A stretch of DNA of 64,000 bases from Tahibacter soli. GTDB taxonomy: Bacteria > Pseudomonadota > Gammaproteobacteria > Xanthomonadales > Rhodanobacteraceae. The DNA is taken from assembly GCF_025717065.2 (NCBI RefSeq), contig NZ_JAOVZO020000009.1:31555-95554 (forward strand), written 5' to 3'. A program made the translations under genes and the position numbers. Within the stretch, counting starts at the first letter, position 1. Each line of letters starts with the position of its first letter. The notes beneath the pieces were generated by a model. It had not been told where the DNA came from, did not search any database, and saw nothing but the letters and a program-made list of their open reading frames with translations. Of the stretch, positions 15,562 through 23,986 are shown piece after piece.

Positions 15562-16971
15562 CTAGCGTTCGTAGGCGCTTTCGCCGTGCGAGGTGATGTC
15601 GAGGCCTTCGCGCTCTTCGTCCGACGGCACGCGCAGGCCGACGGTGAGATCGGCGATCTTGAACGCGATCGCCGCGACGACGCCGGACCAAAGCAGCGTG
15701 ACGCCGACGCCGGTCGCCTGCACGAGCAACTGGCTGCCGATCGAATACGCCGGTGCCACGGCGTTCGCGACGTAGTCGTAGATGCCGACGCCGCCGAGCG
15801 CGGGCGCCGCGAACACGCCGGTCAGGAGCGCGCCGACGATGCCGCCGACGCCGTGCACGCCGAACACGTCGAGCGCGTCGTCGGCGCGCAGCAGGCGCTT
15901 CAGGCCCGTCACGCCCCACAGGCACGCGAGGCCGCCGACGAAGCCGATCGCGAGCGCGCCGCCGAGGCCGACGAAACCCGCGGCCGGCGTGATCGCCACG
16001 AGGCCCGCCACCGCGCCGGACGCGGCGCCGAGCATCGACGGCTTGCCCTTGCCGATCCACTCGCCGAGCGTCCACGCGATGACCGCCGCGGCCGGCGCGA
16101 TCACGGTGTTGACGAACGCGAGCGCCGCCGAGCCGTTCGCTTCGAGCGCCGAGCCCGCGTTGAAGCCGAACCAGCCGATCCAGAGGATCGACGCGCCGGC
16201 CATCGTCAGCGGCAGGTTGTGCGGGCGGATCGCCTCGTGGCCGTGGCCGATGCGCTTGCCGACGAGCCACGCGCCGACGAGGCCCGCGACCGCCGCGTTG
16301 ATGTGCACGACGGTGCCGCCGGCGAAATCGAGCGCGCCGCGCTGGAACAGAAAGCCCGACGCCGCGGTGGCCGCGGTACCGGCCGCCGCGTCGGTGTACG
16401 CGTCGGGGCCCGGCCAGAACCACACCATGTGCGCCATCGGCACGTAGCTGAAGGTGAACCAGATCACCGTGAACACGAGCACCGCCGAGAAGCGGATGCG
16501 CTCGGCGAACGCGCCGACGACGAGCGCGCAGGTGATCGCCGCGAACGCGGCCTGGAACGCGAAATAGCCCAGCTCCGGCACGACCACGCCCTTGGAGAAC
16601 GTGGCCGCGTTCGCCTCGGGCGTGAGGCCCTTCATCAGCAAACGATCCCACCCGCCGAAGAACGCGTTGCCGCTCGTGAACGCGAGGCTGTAGCCGTACA
16701 GCGTCCACAGCACGACGACCACCGCGAACACGACGAAGCACTGCATCAGCACCGACAGCATGTTCTTCGAGCGCACCAGGCCGCCGTAGAAGAGGCCCAG
16801 GCCCGGCAGCGTCATGAAGATCACGATCGCCGTCGATACGAGCAGCCAGGCGGTGTCGCCCTTGTTCGGCACCGGCGCGGGCGCGGCCTGCGCGAGCACG
16901 TCGGGTGCGAAAGCGGCGAGTGCGGCGAGGCCTGCGAGCGACGCGCGATGTGCATACGTGGAAAGTTTCAT
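15562..16971 (-). CDS. amtB: Ammonium transporter
   Basis: 469 residues with a signal peptide (MKLSTYAHRASLAGLAALAA.., cleaved near DVLAQA), as in E. coli AmtB, and 11 TM helices. Diagnostic stretches: LPGLGLFYGGLVRSKNML in TM2, AGGTVVHINAAVAGLVGA with the first pore histidine, and FGVHGVGGIVGALLTGVFA with the second. These twin histidines line the conducting channel for NH4+/NH3 across the inner membrane. Twelve bases separate its start from the glnK stop, so the two form the usual glnK-amtB operon, here headed by a TorF porin gene. Uptake is expected to be blocked by GlnK under nitrogen sufficiency. Confidence 0.97.
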   Translation of the reverse strand: MKLSTYAHRASLAGLAALAAFAPDVLAQAAPAPVPNKGDTAWLLVSTAIVIFMTLPGLGLFYGGLVRSKNMLSVLMQCFVVFAVVVVLWTLYGYSLAFTSGNAFFGGWDRLLMKGLTPEANAATFSKGVVVPELGYFAFQAAFAAITCALVVGAFAERIRFSAVLVFTVIWFTFSYVPMAHMVWFWPGPDAYTDAAAGTAATAASGFLFQRGALDFAGGTVVHINAAVAGLVGAWLVGKRIGHGHEAIRPHNLPLTMAGASILWIGWFGFNAGSALEANGSAALAFVNTVIAPAAAVIAWTLGEWIGKGKPSMLGAASGAVAGLVAITPAAGFVGLGGALAIGFVGGLACLWGVTGLKRLLRADDALDVFGVHGVGGIVGALLTGVFAAPALGGVGIYDYVANAVAPAYSIGSQLLVQATGVGVTLLWSGVVAAIAFKIADLTVGLRVPSDEEREGLDITSHGESAYER

Positions 16972-16983
16972 TGGCGTTCCCCC

Positions 16984-17337
<354 letters not shown>

Positions 17338-18099
17338 TCAGAACGCTTTCGTGACGGTCGCGACGCCGGTCGAGCGGCCGAGATACGCGCCGTGCGGATT
17401 CGTGTACGCGACGCGGTCGGCGTTGGTGTCCTGATAGGCGATCGCGAGCGACCAGCCGCCGTCGAACGCCTTGGTCACGCCGAGCTTCCAGTCGGTATAC
17501 GACGCGATAGAATTGTTTTTGACGCGTTGCCGCCCGGCGTGCGCGTTGAGCGTCCACGTCGGCACGAATTCATAGTTGAGGCTCGCGTCGATGTAGCCGC
17601 TGTTCTTGGAATCGGTGAAACCGAACAGGTTGGTCACGCTGTGCCAGTACTTGAGCGCGAACGGGCCGGCGCTCGCGCCGAGAAAGACTTCGGTCGTGTA
17701 CGGGCGCGTGAAGCCGGTCGGATAGTCGCCGGGGTAGTAGTAGGTGTAGACGCCGCCGTCGAGCTTGAGCGACTCGGTGACGTTGCCGCGCCAGCCGGCG
17801 TAGACGTCGAGTTCGACGCTGCTGGAGATCGGCGTACCGGCGCTGGACAGATCCGAGAGCCAGCTGACGTTGCTGCCCCAGAGGCCCGCGTAGAAGCCGC
17901 TCGCATGCGCGTACTCGACGCCGGCCTGCAGTGCGGGGTCCTGGTCGGTTTGCGAGATGCCGCGGAAGAGATAGTCGCTCGTCAGCGCGAGCGAACCGGT
18001 GACGGTGGAGGTCGGCGCGTCGTCGGCGCGGGCCGAAGAGCCGGCGAGCGCCGTGAGTAGGGCGCAGGACAAGCGTAGAGCGTGCGTTGTGCGATGCAT
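17338..18099 (-). CDS. TorF-family putative outer-membrane porin
   Basis: 253 residues from ATG 18099 (MHRTTHALRLSCALLTALAG, signal peptide cleaved after SARA). The mature part opens with STVTGSLALTSDYLFRGISQTDQDPALQAG-type sequence, the hallmark of the TorF/gcw_chp porin family, and continues as alternating beta strands to a terminal VTKAF, whose last Phe is typical for BAM-assembled outer-membrane barrels. It is the first gene of torF-glnK-amtB, so a role in letting ammonium or small nitrogen compounds through the outer membrane is a fair inference; transport has not been shown here. Its 5' leader contains several strong hairpins. Confidence 0.88.
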   Translation of the reverse strand: MHRTTHALRLSCALLTALAGSSARADDAPTSTVTGSLALTSDYLFRGISQTDQDPALQAGVEYAHASGFYAGLWGSNVSWLSDLSSAGTPISSSVELDVYAGWRGNVTESLKLDGGVYTYYYPGDYPTGFTRPYTTEVFLGASAGPFALKYWHSVTNLFGFTDSKNSGYIDASLNYEFVPTWTLNAHAGRQRVKNNSIASYTDWKLGVTKAFDGGWSLAIAYQDTNADRVAYTNPHGAYLGRSTGVATVTKAF

Positions 18100-18421
18100 G
18101 TGCGTGATCCCGTTCGGTGAGGTGGGTAGCCGCGCCGCATCGACCGATGCGTACACGGTGGCACTCCGTGCCGTTCCACTCCGGGTACCACGGAGATCTG
18201 TCGTCTCCTTGGGTTTCGCCGACGTTCGCCCGACCCGCCGTCGAACCCTGATCGCCGCATCCGTGCGGCCGGCGTCTCGCGACGCCGCCCTTCCCGAACC
18301 CGTGCGCGTCCGCGCCGGGATCACTGCTTGTGATGTTGCTTTTTTGTGTTCTGCAAACTTCCCGATCGTGTATTGCCGGCGCGGTGCCGCCGAACGGCGG
18401 CACCGCGATGTCGCATGTCGC
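18100..18421 (-). promoter_or_regulatory. Structured leader/intergenic region between glnA and torF
   Basis: 322 bases without a gene. On the minus strand (torF leader) four compact perfect hairpins lie in series: GGCGTC-tcgc-GACGCC (18271-18286), GGAGA/TCTCC (18192-18208), GGCAC/GTGCC (18160-18172) and CGCATC/GATGCG with a 4-base loop (18138-18149, extending to 18136-18151). The glnA terminator-like hairpin is at 18381-18406, followed by an A-rich stretch ACACAAAAAAGCAA. I see no convincing -24/-12 element in front of torF. The hairpins could be a cis-regulatory RNA or simply GC-rich folding. Confidence 0.4.
18381..18406 (-). terminator. glnA terminator-like hairpin
   Basis: GCGGTGCCGCC-gaac-GGCGGCACCGC: an 11-bp perfect stem with a 4-base loop, 16 bases after the glnA stop on the minus strand. 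The U-rich run expected right after the stem is missing, so termination may be Rho-assisted, or the hairpin may only stabilise the mRNA end. Confidence 0.55.
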
Positions 18422-19831
18422 TCAGAGGGCGTAGTACATGGCGTATTCGAGCGGATGCGTCGACGCGCGGAACTTCGTCACTTCGCCGAGCTTCAATTCG
18501 ATGTACGCGTCGATGAAGTCGTCGGAGAACACGCCGCCGGCCTTCAGGAAGTCGCGATCCTTGTCGAGGGCGTCGAGCGCCTGGTCGAGGCTGTGGCAGA
18601 CGGTCGGGATGTTCTTTTCTTCTTCCGGCGGCAGGTCGTACAGGTCCTTGTCCATCGGCGCGCCCGGGTCGATCTTGTTCAGGATGCCGTCGAGGCCGGC
18701 CATCATCAGCGCGGTGAACGTGAGGTAGCCCGAGTTCATCGGATCCGGGAAGCGGATTTCGATGCGGCGGCCCTTCGGATTCGTCACGAACGGAATGCGG
18801 CAGCTCGCCGAACGGTTGCGCGCCGAATACGCGAGCATGACCGGCGCTTCGAAGCCCGGCACGAGGCGCTTGTAGCTGTTCGTCGTTGAGTTGGCGAACG
18901 CGTTGATCGCGCGGGCGTGCTTGAAGATGCCGCCGATGTAGTACAGCGCCGTCTGCGACAGGCCGCCGTACAGGTCGCCGGAGAACAGGTTCGCGCCGCC
19001 CTTGGCGAGCGACTGGTGCACGTGCATGCCCGAACCGTTGTCGCCGACGATCGGCTTGGGCATGAAGGTGAGCGTCTTGCCGTGCTGGTGCGCGACGTTC
19101 TTGAGCACGTACTTGAGCGTCATCAGCTCGTCGGCCTTCTTGACGAGCGTGTTGAAACGCGTGCCGATTTCGCACTGGCCGGCGTTGGCGACTTCATGGT
19201 GGTGCACTTCCACGACCTGGCCGAGCTCTTCGAGCACCTTGCACATTTCGCCGCGCAGGTCCTGGAACGAATCGACCGGCGGCAGCGGGAAGTAGCCGCC
19301 CTTCACGCCCGGGCGGTAGCCCGAGTTGCCTTCTTCATACTTGTACTTCGACGACCACGCGGCTTCCTGCGATTCGATTTCGTAGAACACCTTGCCCATG
19401 TCGTTCTGCCAGCGCACCGAGTCGAAAATGAAGAACTCGGGCTCCGGACCGAAGAACGCCGTGTCGGCGAGGCCGGTCGACTTCAGGAACGCCTCGGCGC
19501 GCTTGGCGATCGAGCGCGGGCAGCGCGAGTACGCCTGCATCGTCGACGGCTCGAGCACGTCGCAGGTGATCGCGAGCGTCTTGTGCGAGAAGAACGGATC
19601 GATCACGGCCGAATCGGCGTCCGGCAGCAGCACCATGTCGGACTCGTTGATGCCCTTCCAGCCGGAGATCGACGAGCCGTCGAACATCTTGCCGTCTTCG
19701 AACGTGCCGGCGTCGATCGCGTGCGCCGGGAACGTGACGTGATGCTGCGTGCCGCGCATGTCGGCGAAACGCAGGTCGACGAATTCGATGCCTTCGTCCT
19801 GGATGAGCTTGAGTACTTTGTCGGCGGACAT
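18422..19831 (-). CDS. glnA: Glutamine synthetase type I
   Basis: 469 residues, the normal GSI-beta length. The start ATG at 19831 has GAGG nine bases upstream. Family landmarks: beta-grasp N-terminus with [29 protein letters not shown], metal and ATP site [33 protein letters not shown], and the adenylylation site [14 protein letters not shown] near the C-terminus (Tyr in LYDLP), which shows that activity can be shut off by GlnE. The enzyme makes glutamine from glutamate, NH3 and ATP as a dodecamer in the cytosol. It is transcribed from a sigma-54 promoter with two NtrC-like sites (see separate entries) and lies upstream of torF-glnK-amtB on the same strand. Confidence 0.98.
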   Translation of the reverse strand: MSADKVLKLIQDEGIEFVDLRFADMRGTQHHVTFPAHAIDAGTFEDGKMFDGSSISGWKGINESDMVLLPDADSAVIDPFFSHKTLAITCDVLEPSTMQAYSRCPRSIAKRAEAFLKSTGLADTAFFGPEPEFFIFDSVRWQNDMGKVFYEIESQEAAWSSKYKYEEGNSGYRPGVKGGYFPLPPVDSFQDLRGEMCKVLEELGQVVEVHHHEVANAGQCEIGTRFNTLVKKADELMTLKYVLKNVAHQHGKTLTFMPKPIVGDNGSGMHVHQSLAKGGANLFSGDLYGGLSQTALYYIGGIFKHARAINAFANSTTNSYKRLVPGFEAPVMLAYSARNRSASCRIPFVTNPKGRRIEIRFPDPMNSGYLTFTALMMAGLDGILNKIDPGAPMDKDLYDLPPEEEKNIPTVCHSLDQALDALDKDRDFLKAGGVFSDDFIDAYIELKLGEVTKFRASTHPLEYAMYYAL

Positions 19832-19871
19832 GCGGGAAGCCTCGGTAAGGGGTTGGGAACGGAACTGCTAT

Positions 19872-19889
19872 GGCACAAGATGTGCCAAC
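19872..19889 (-). promoter_or_regulatory. Sigma-54 (-24/-12) promoter of glnA
   Basis: On the minus strand the sequence reads TTGGCACATCTTGTGCCA. It fits the RpoN consensus (TGGCAC-N5-TTGC) with the invariant GG (19886-19885) and GC (19874-19873) ten bases apart, and the -24 half is perfect. The E. coli glnAp2 element has the same TTGGCACA start. The inferred transcription start is near 19861, giving a leader of about 30 bases before the glnA ATG. The element is a near-palindrome, so the plus strand carries the same spacing. Confidence 0.8.
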
Positions 19890-19952
19890 GCAGCAATTCG
19901 AACGTTATCAGTGACTTGTTGCAGCACGCACTTGCTGCCGAGTCGGCTTTTA

Positions 19953-19967
19953 GCACCATTATGGTGC
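19953..19967. promoter_or_regulatory. NtrC binding site 1 (glnA enhancer)
   Basis: GCACCATTATGGTGC, a perfect palindrome. It differs from the E. coli glnA strong NtrC site (GCACCAACATGGTGC) only in the centre. Its centre is about 98 bases upstream of the inferred glnA start, close to the -108 of E. coli. Confidence 0.75.
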
Positions 19968-19982
19968 GTTTCGGTGACGCTT

Positions 19983-19997
19983 GCATCGATATGGTGC
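19983..19997. promoter_or_regulatory. NtrC binding site 2 (glnA enhancer)
   Basis: GCATCGATATGGTGC, an imperfect copy of the NtrC palindrome whose right half is intact. Its centre lies 30 bases (about three helical turns) upstream of site 1, matching the spacing of the paired enhancer sites in enteric bacteria. Confidence 0.65.
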
Positions 19998-20109
19998 GAA
20001 CAACGGCGAGTGTCGCCGACGGCGTTTCGCGCTTACGCTTCGACGGCGCGCCCGCAGGACCGCGGCCGAGCCGACCATCTACAGACGACAGGTTCCTCAG
20101 GGGGGATCC

Positions 20110-21534
20110 ATGCTGCGTCGCTTGCTCACCGCCTCGGCGTTCGCCGCGGCCTTGCTTTGCTTCGTCCCGTCCCCGGCGATGGCCGGCGGCACGGTCGTCA
20201 TGACCGCCACCAAGACGGTCTCGGGCGTGTTCCGGCCCGGCGGCGCGATCACGTACACGATCGTGCTGACGAATAGCGGCACTTCTCCACAAGGCGACAA
20301 CGTCGGTCCCGAGCTGCTCGACGGGCTGCCGGGCGGATTCACGGTCACGTCGATGACCGCGACGAACGGCACGCTCGAGATCGACGGCCCGCTGATGTGG
20401 AACGGCACGGTACCGGCCGGCGGCTCGACCACCATCACGATCAACGGCACGATCCACCCGGCGTACGTCGGCCTCATGCGCAACCAGGCGATCGTCTACG
20501 TCGACACGAACGCCAACGGCTCGAACGACGCGACGATGTTCACCGACGATCCGTCGACGCCGGCGCCGGGCGACATGACCGATCTCACGGTCGTTTCTTT
20601 TCCGCGACTGACGGCGTCGATGCAGGGCGGCGGCAGCCTGCTGCCGAATTCGTCGCTCTACTACACCGTGCGCATCGACAATCTCGGCGGACCGCACGGC
20701 GACAATCCGGGCGACGAATTCGTCGACGTGATTCCGGCGGGCCTCGCGCTCGTCGGCGCGACCGCGACGCGCGGCACCGTCGTCGCCGACGTCGCGACGA
20801 ACACCGTGCGCTGGAACGGCGCGCTCGGCACGGGCGAGTTCTCGGTGATCTCGATCACGACGATGGTGCCGGCGACCGCGGCAGGTTCGTACGTCAACCA
20901 GGGCACGCTGACCTACGATGCCGACGGCGACGGCATCAACGAGACGAGCGTGCCGAGCGACGATCCGACGCTGCCCGGCACCGCCGATCCGACGGTCGTG
21001 TCGATCGCGTCGCTGCCCGCGAACTTCGACTTTGGCATGTACGCGTACAGCATCGACGAGCGGTACGAGCCTGGCGGCATCGTCTATTTCGACATCGTCG
21101 CGTCGAACATCGGCGGCACCGACCAGGGCGACAATCCCGGCGACGAGATCGCCGCCGTGCTGCCCGACGCGCTGACGTACGAGTCGTCGTACGCGCTCTA
21201 CGGCAAGACGGCGTTCGATCCGGTCACGCGGCGCTTCACCTGGAACGGCCCGATCGCGCGCGGTCAGTTCGTCGGCATGACGGTGGCGACGCGCCTGTCG
21301 ATGTCGGCGCAGGGCAGCTATCGCAGCCAGGCGACGCTGTCCTACGACTCGGACCGCGACGGCACGAACGACGCGACGATGCTGAGCGACGAGCCGCGCA
21401 CGCCGCTGCCGGACGATCCGGCCGGATTTCAAGTGGCGACGCCGATACCGGTGCTCGGGTGGCCGGGGCTATTGATCGCCATGGCGGGACTCGCGTTGGC
21501 GGCTCGCGGCCGGATGCGTCGGGCGATGGGATAA
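20110..21534 (+). CDS. Secreted DUF11-type repeat protein with IPTL-CTERM-like sorting signal
   Basis: 474 residues from ATG 20110 (AGGGGG ribosome-binding site five bases upstream; the longer ORF from 19981 overlaps the NtrC site and is not used). A signal peptide MLRRLLTASAFAAALLCFVP ends near PAMAGG. Three related modules of about 140 residues follow, each with YTIVLTNSG- or YYTVRIDN-like strands, a GDNxGxEL/F loop, a WNGxxxxG strand and an acidic DxDxDGxN loop before (S/T)DDPxxP. The C-terminus PIPVLGWPGLLIAMAGLALA followed by RGRMRR has the IPTL-CTERM layout (PIPxL, TM helix, basic end), which suggests exosortase-like processing and surface display. It resembles the gene at 3368 in class, but the repeats differ. 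Confidence 0.82.
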   Translation: MLRRLLTASAFAAALLCFVPSPAMAGGTVVMTATKTVSGVFRPGGAITYTIVLTNSGTSPQGDNVGPELLDGLPGGFTVTSMTATNGTLEIDGPLMWNGTVPAGGSTTITINGTIHPAYVGLMRNQAIVYVDTNANGSNDATMFTDDPSTPAPGDMTDLTVVSFPRLTASMQGGGSLLPNSSLYYTVRIDNLGGPHGDNPGDEFVDVIPAGLALVGATATRGTVVADVATNTVRWNGALGTGEFSVISITTMVPATAAGSYVNQGTLTYDADGDGINETSVPSDDPTLPGTADPTVVSIASLPANFDFGMYAYSIDERYEPGGIVYFDIVASNIGGTDQGDNPGDEIAAVLPDALTYESSYALYGKTAFDPVTRRFTWNGPIARGQFVGMTVATRLSMSAQGSYRSQATLSYDSDRDGTNDATMLSDEPRTPLPDDPAGFQVATPIPVLGWPGLLIAMAGLALAARGRMRRAMG

Positions 21535-21540
21535 CCGTAT

Positions 21541-21573
21541 CGCCCGGGACGCCCAGATAGGGTGTCCCGGGCG
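21541..21573. terminator. Bidirectional hairpin between convergent genes
   Basis: CGCCCGGGAC pairs with GTCCCGGGCG (21541-21550 and 21564-21573), and the stem can extend inward by a G-U and three C-G pairs to a five-base loop. It sits exactly between the DUF11-type gene stop (21534) and the vapC stop (21580). There is no T-run on either side, so it is a likely but not classical intrinsic terminator. Confidence 0.5.
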
Positions 21574-21579
21574 ACGACC

Positions 21580-22017
21580 TCACGTTGTCGGCGTCAAAAG
21601 CTGCAGCCTGAGCGCATCGAACGAAAGAAAGCCGCGATCGAATGTGACCATTTTGGTGTCGAGCGAATGCGCCAGAGCGGCAAGCCAGGCGTCGGTCCAC
21701 AGGTCCGGCGACGGTTCGCGCCCCCCGACATACGTGCGCCAGCGCTCATGATGCGATTGAGGCGCCTGGTCGATGAGGACCATTCGCGGGTCGCTTGCTA
21801 TCGTTTCGACTGCGCTCCAGGCCTGTTCGGGCCGGAGCACGCCCGAACCCATGATTTTGCGATTCGTCAACAGACGCAGCAAAGCCATTCGCACAGGCCA
21901 GCAAAGCCCGACATCGTCGTCCGCGCAGGCGTCCCACCAGGCGACCGCGGGTCGATGATGCGCGTGTCCGGCTGCGATCACCGGAAAAATGACGTTTGCA
22001 TCAACGATGTAGCGCAT
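21580..22017 (-). CDS. vapC: PIN-domain toxin, VapC family
   Basis: 145 residues from ATG 22017 (MRYIVDANVIFPVIAAGHAH). The PIN-domain acidic site is visible: Asp5 in VDANV, a central LLRLLTNRK segment, Asp in DLWTDAWLAALAHSLD, and Asp in VTFDRGF near the C-terminus. PIN toxins are Mg2+-dependent RNases that cut tRNA or rRNA. The gene overlaps the end of vapB by 17 bases, so translation is coupled and the antitoxin is made first. It is convergent with the DUF11-type gene. Target RNA unknown. Confidence 0.88.
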   Translation of the reverse strand: MRYIVDANVIFPVIAAGHAHHRPAVAWWDACADDDVGLCWPVRMALLRLLTNRKIMGSGVLRPEQAWSAVETIASDPRMVLIDQAPQSHHERWRTYVGGREPSPDLWTDAWLAALAHSLDTKMVTFDRGFLSFDALRLQLLTPTT

Positions 22018-22276
22018 CGCTCTTCGCTTGTTCGGCGTCGGCCTGAGCGGCCTCGTCGAGCTGCTTGATCGCGTCAGGTGCGAGCGTTCGCGCGGGAGCA
22101 TCCGGTGCAAGCGCAATCAGCGGCGCGGTGATGCGGACTCGCCGGGCCAGGGGCTCGGGCTGTAATTCGTGACGCAATGCATCGATGACGAGTTGCCGCA
22201 GCGACGAGCCTCGCTCGATGGCGGCGATTTTGGCCAGACGCAACACGTCATCCGGCAAATCGAGAGTGGTACGCAT
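22001..22276 (-). CDS. vapB: VapB-type antitoxin (ribbon-helix-helix)
   Basis: 91 residues from ATG 22276 (MRTTLDLPDDVLRLAKIAAI), preferred over upstream in-frame starts because it matches the ribbon-helix-helix N-terminus: one strand (MRTTLDL) followed by two helices (PDDVLRLAKIAAIERGSS, LRQLVIDALRHEL). This domain binds operator DNA as a dimer. The flexible Ala/Pro-rich C-terminus would wrap around VapC. First gene of the vapBC operon; the stop lies inside the vapC start region. Confidence 0.85.
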   Translation of the reverse strand: MRTTLDLPDDVLRLAKIAAIERGSSLRQLVIDALRHELQPEPLARRVRITAPLIALAPDAPARTLAPDAIKQLDEAAQADAEQAKSDALHR

Positions 22277-22487
22277 GAATATGCTTTCCTGCATTGATGC
22301 ATCCATGGTCGTGCAGCGTCGCGAATCCGTCAAGGCACGGCTGCCGACAAAACTTAAGCATCGTCGGAACGTGCAGCATCGAGCCCACCGGCCTTGCGGC
22401 AGCCAAGCAACGGATGCGCGACCGGCGCGCCGCGTTGGAAAAGCGCCTCGACCGCCTCGACGACCTGCTCGCTTACGGCGTCGCCGG

Positions 22488-23171
22488 TCAGACGATGTCG
22501 TGCCAGCGCAAGCCCCACGGCAGTTCGCGCGGCCCGAACACGTAGTGCAGAACGCGGCGGCGGCTCGGGCCCGACGCCTTCGACGACGCGTGCAAGAGGA
22601 GCGGTCGCATCACGAGCGCGTCGCCGCGCCGCGCGGTGCAGGTCGCAAGGCCGTGCGCGTCGCGCAGCCGGTTCTCGTCGTCGGGCGCGAGCCGGCCGTG
22701 GCGGTGCGACCCCGGCACGACGCGCAGCGGGCCGTCGGCGTCGCCGCAGTCGTCCAGATGCACGCGCACGGCGACGAGAGCCTCGAGCACGTCGGCCGGC
22801 GGCTGCACGTGCACGACGCCGTCCTTGCGCGACCAGCCGGACAGGCGCGCGTCGTCGACGCGTGCCGCGACCGGAATGCCCAGATCCTGATGCAGCGCGA
22901 CGAGCCAGTTGCGCGAAGTGGATTTCGAAAAATACGTACATTGCGTCGCGACATGGCCGTCCGGCAACAACGGCCGCAGCGCCGGGTGCGCCGCGAGCCG
23001 CGGCGCCAAATCGCGACACCAGGCGTGCGCGAGCGGGTTGCGCGCACCGACGCTGCCGGCGAACGCGGCATCGACTTCGTGCGAGAGGCGCGCGCAATCG
23101 CCGGCTGCGACGACGTTCCGCAGCAGCGCGAAACCGTCGGCCTGCCAGCGTGCCAGGTCCGCCGTCGTCAT
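22488..23171 (-). CDS. Phytanoyl-CoA dioxygenase (PhyH) family protein
   Basis: 227 residues from ATG 23171 (MTTADLARWQADGFALLRNV), a typical PhyH opening. The Fe(II) site is seen as His-x-Asp in VALHQDLGIP (residues about 105) and a distal His in RPLLLHASSKAS, with the 2-oxoglutarate-binding Arg in SGPSRRRVLHYVF. GPLRVVPGSH is the usual beta-strand before the distal His. These enzymes hydroxylate small molecules using 2-oxoglutarate and O2; the substrate is not predictable. The start overlaps the stop of the upstream membrane protein by four bases (ATGA), so they are coupled. Confidence 0.87.
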   Translation of the reverse strand: MTTADLARWQADGFALLRNVVAAGDCARLSHEVDAAFAGSVGARNPLAHAWCRDLAPRLAAHPALRPLLPDGHVATQCTYFSKSTSRNWLVALHQDLGIPVAARVDDARLSGWSRKDGVVHVQPPADVLEALVAVRVHLDDCGDADGPLRVVPGSHRHGRLAPDDENRLRDAHGLATCTARRGDALVMRPLLLHASSKASGPSRRRVLHYVFGPRELPWGLRWHDIV

Positions 23172-23506
23172 CGTTCCCCCCGTGCGCGCAAACGGCGACG
23201 GCGGATGCGCTCGTACAGCGGCGGCACGGCGAGGAGAGCGACCACGACGCCGATCGTGATCGCGTCGGCCGGTCCGAAACCGTCCGAAAACCCCTTGCGC
23301 ACGGGCTGCCACAGAACGCCGACCACCCAGCCGAGGAGCAGACCGACGACGATCAGCGGCTGCACGCGCGAACCGACGAACGGGAACGCCGCGAACAGCG
23401 CGCAGACGCCGGCGAACAGGTACCAATGCCAGCGCTCGTCGTAGGGCGCGATGACGATCGCGCCGGCGCCGACCAGGGCGAACACCGCCGCCAGGACATA
23501 TCGCAT
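23168..23506 (-). CDS. Small membrane protein coupled to the PhyH-type dioxygenase
   Basis: 112 residues with four hydrophobic stretches (residues about 3-20, 28-44, 48-66 and 81-96) and a basic tail (RIRRRRLRARGER). No family recognised with certainty. ATG 23506 is the only start that gives a clean N-terminal helix (MRYVLAAVFALVGAGAIVIA). Four-base overlap with the dioxygenase gene implies a two-gene operon. A membrane anchor or small transporter role is possible but unproven. Confidence 0.7.
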   Translation of the reverse strand: MRYVLAAVFALVGAGAIVIAPYDERWHWYLFAGVCALFAAFPFVGSRVQPLIVVGLLLGWVVGVLWQPVRKGFSDGFGPADAITIGVVVALLAVPPLYERIRRRRLRARGER

Positions 23507-23632
23507 CGTTGTGCTCCGCCGCGTTCGTGCGGTTCTCGACCGCCGCCCGCGCGACGAGGTTCCGGTTGCGTTGAATGTACACGAACGCCGACATACGGCA
23601 GAATGTCGCCGTTCGCCGACACAGGTCCGTCG

Positions 23633-23986
23633 ATGGCCGCTCTCGTCACCACGCGCGATATCGGGCTCGCGATCCGCCGCCGCCGCAAGGAACTGGGCTG
23701 GGATCAGGCGCGGCTCGCGCAGGCGGCCGGTACGAGCCGGCAATGGATCGTCGACATCGAGCAAGGCAAACCGCGCGCGGAACTCGAACGGGTGCTGCGC
23801 ACGCTGGCGGCGCTCGACTTGTCGCTGACCGTCGAGGCGCACGAAACGCCGGCGCGTCCGGCGCCATCGTCGCGGACCATCACACCACGCCCGCCGATCG
23901 ACATCGACGCGATCGTCGAGCGCGCGAGCAGGCCGCCGGCATTGCCCGACACCGTCCACACGGCATCGGCGGCGAAACGTCGATGA
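23633..23986 (+). CDS. hipB: HipB-like antitoxin/transcriptional repressor
   Basis: 117 residues from ATG 23633. An XRE-type helix-turn-helix covers residues about 8-62 (DIGLAIRRRRKELGWDQARL, AQAAGTSRQWIVDIEQGK), ending with VLRTLAALDLSLTV, as in HipB proteins. The remaining Pro-rich tail is likely flexible. It overlaps hipA by four bases (ATGA at 23983-23986). As in E. coli, HipB should bind its own operator and neutralise HipA; no operator repeat was recognised upstream with certainty. Confidence 0.85.
   Translation: MAALVTTRDIGLAIRRRRKELGWDQARLAQAAGTSRQWIVDIEQGKPRAELERVLRTLAALDLSLTVEAHETPARPAPSSRTITPRPPIDIDAIVERASRPPALPDTVHTASAAKRR

Noticed and set aside
18158..18174. GGCAC-tcc-GTGCC in the torF leader considered as a sigma-54 promoter
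   Set aside because: On neither strand does it give GG-N10-GC spacing; it is only a short hairpin.
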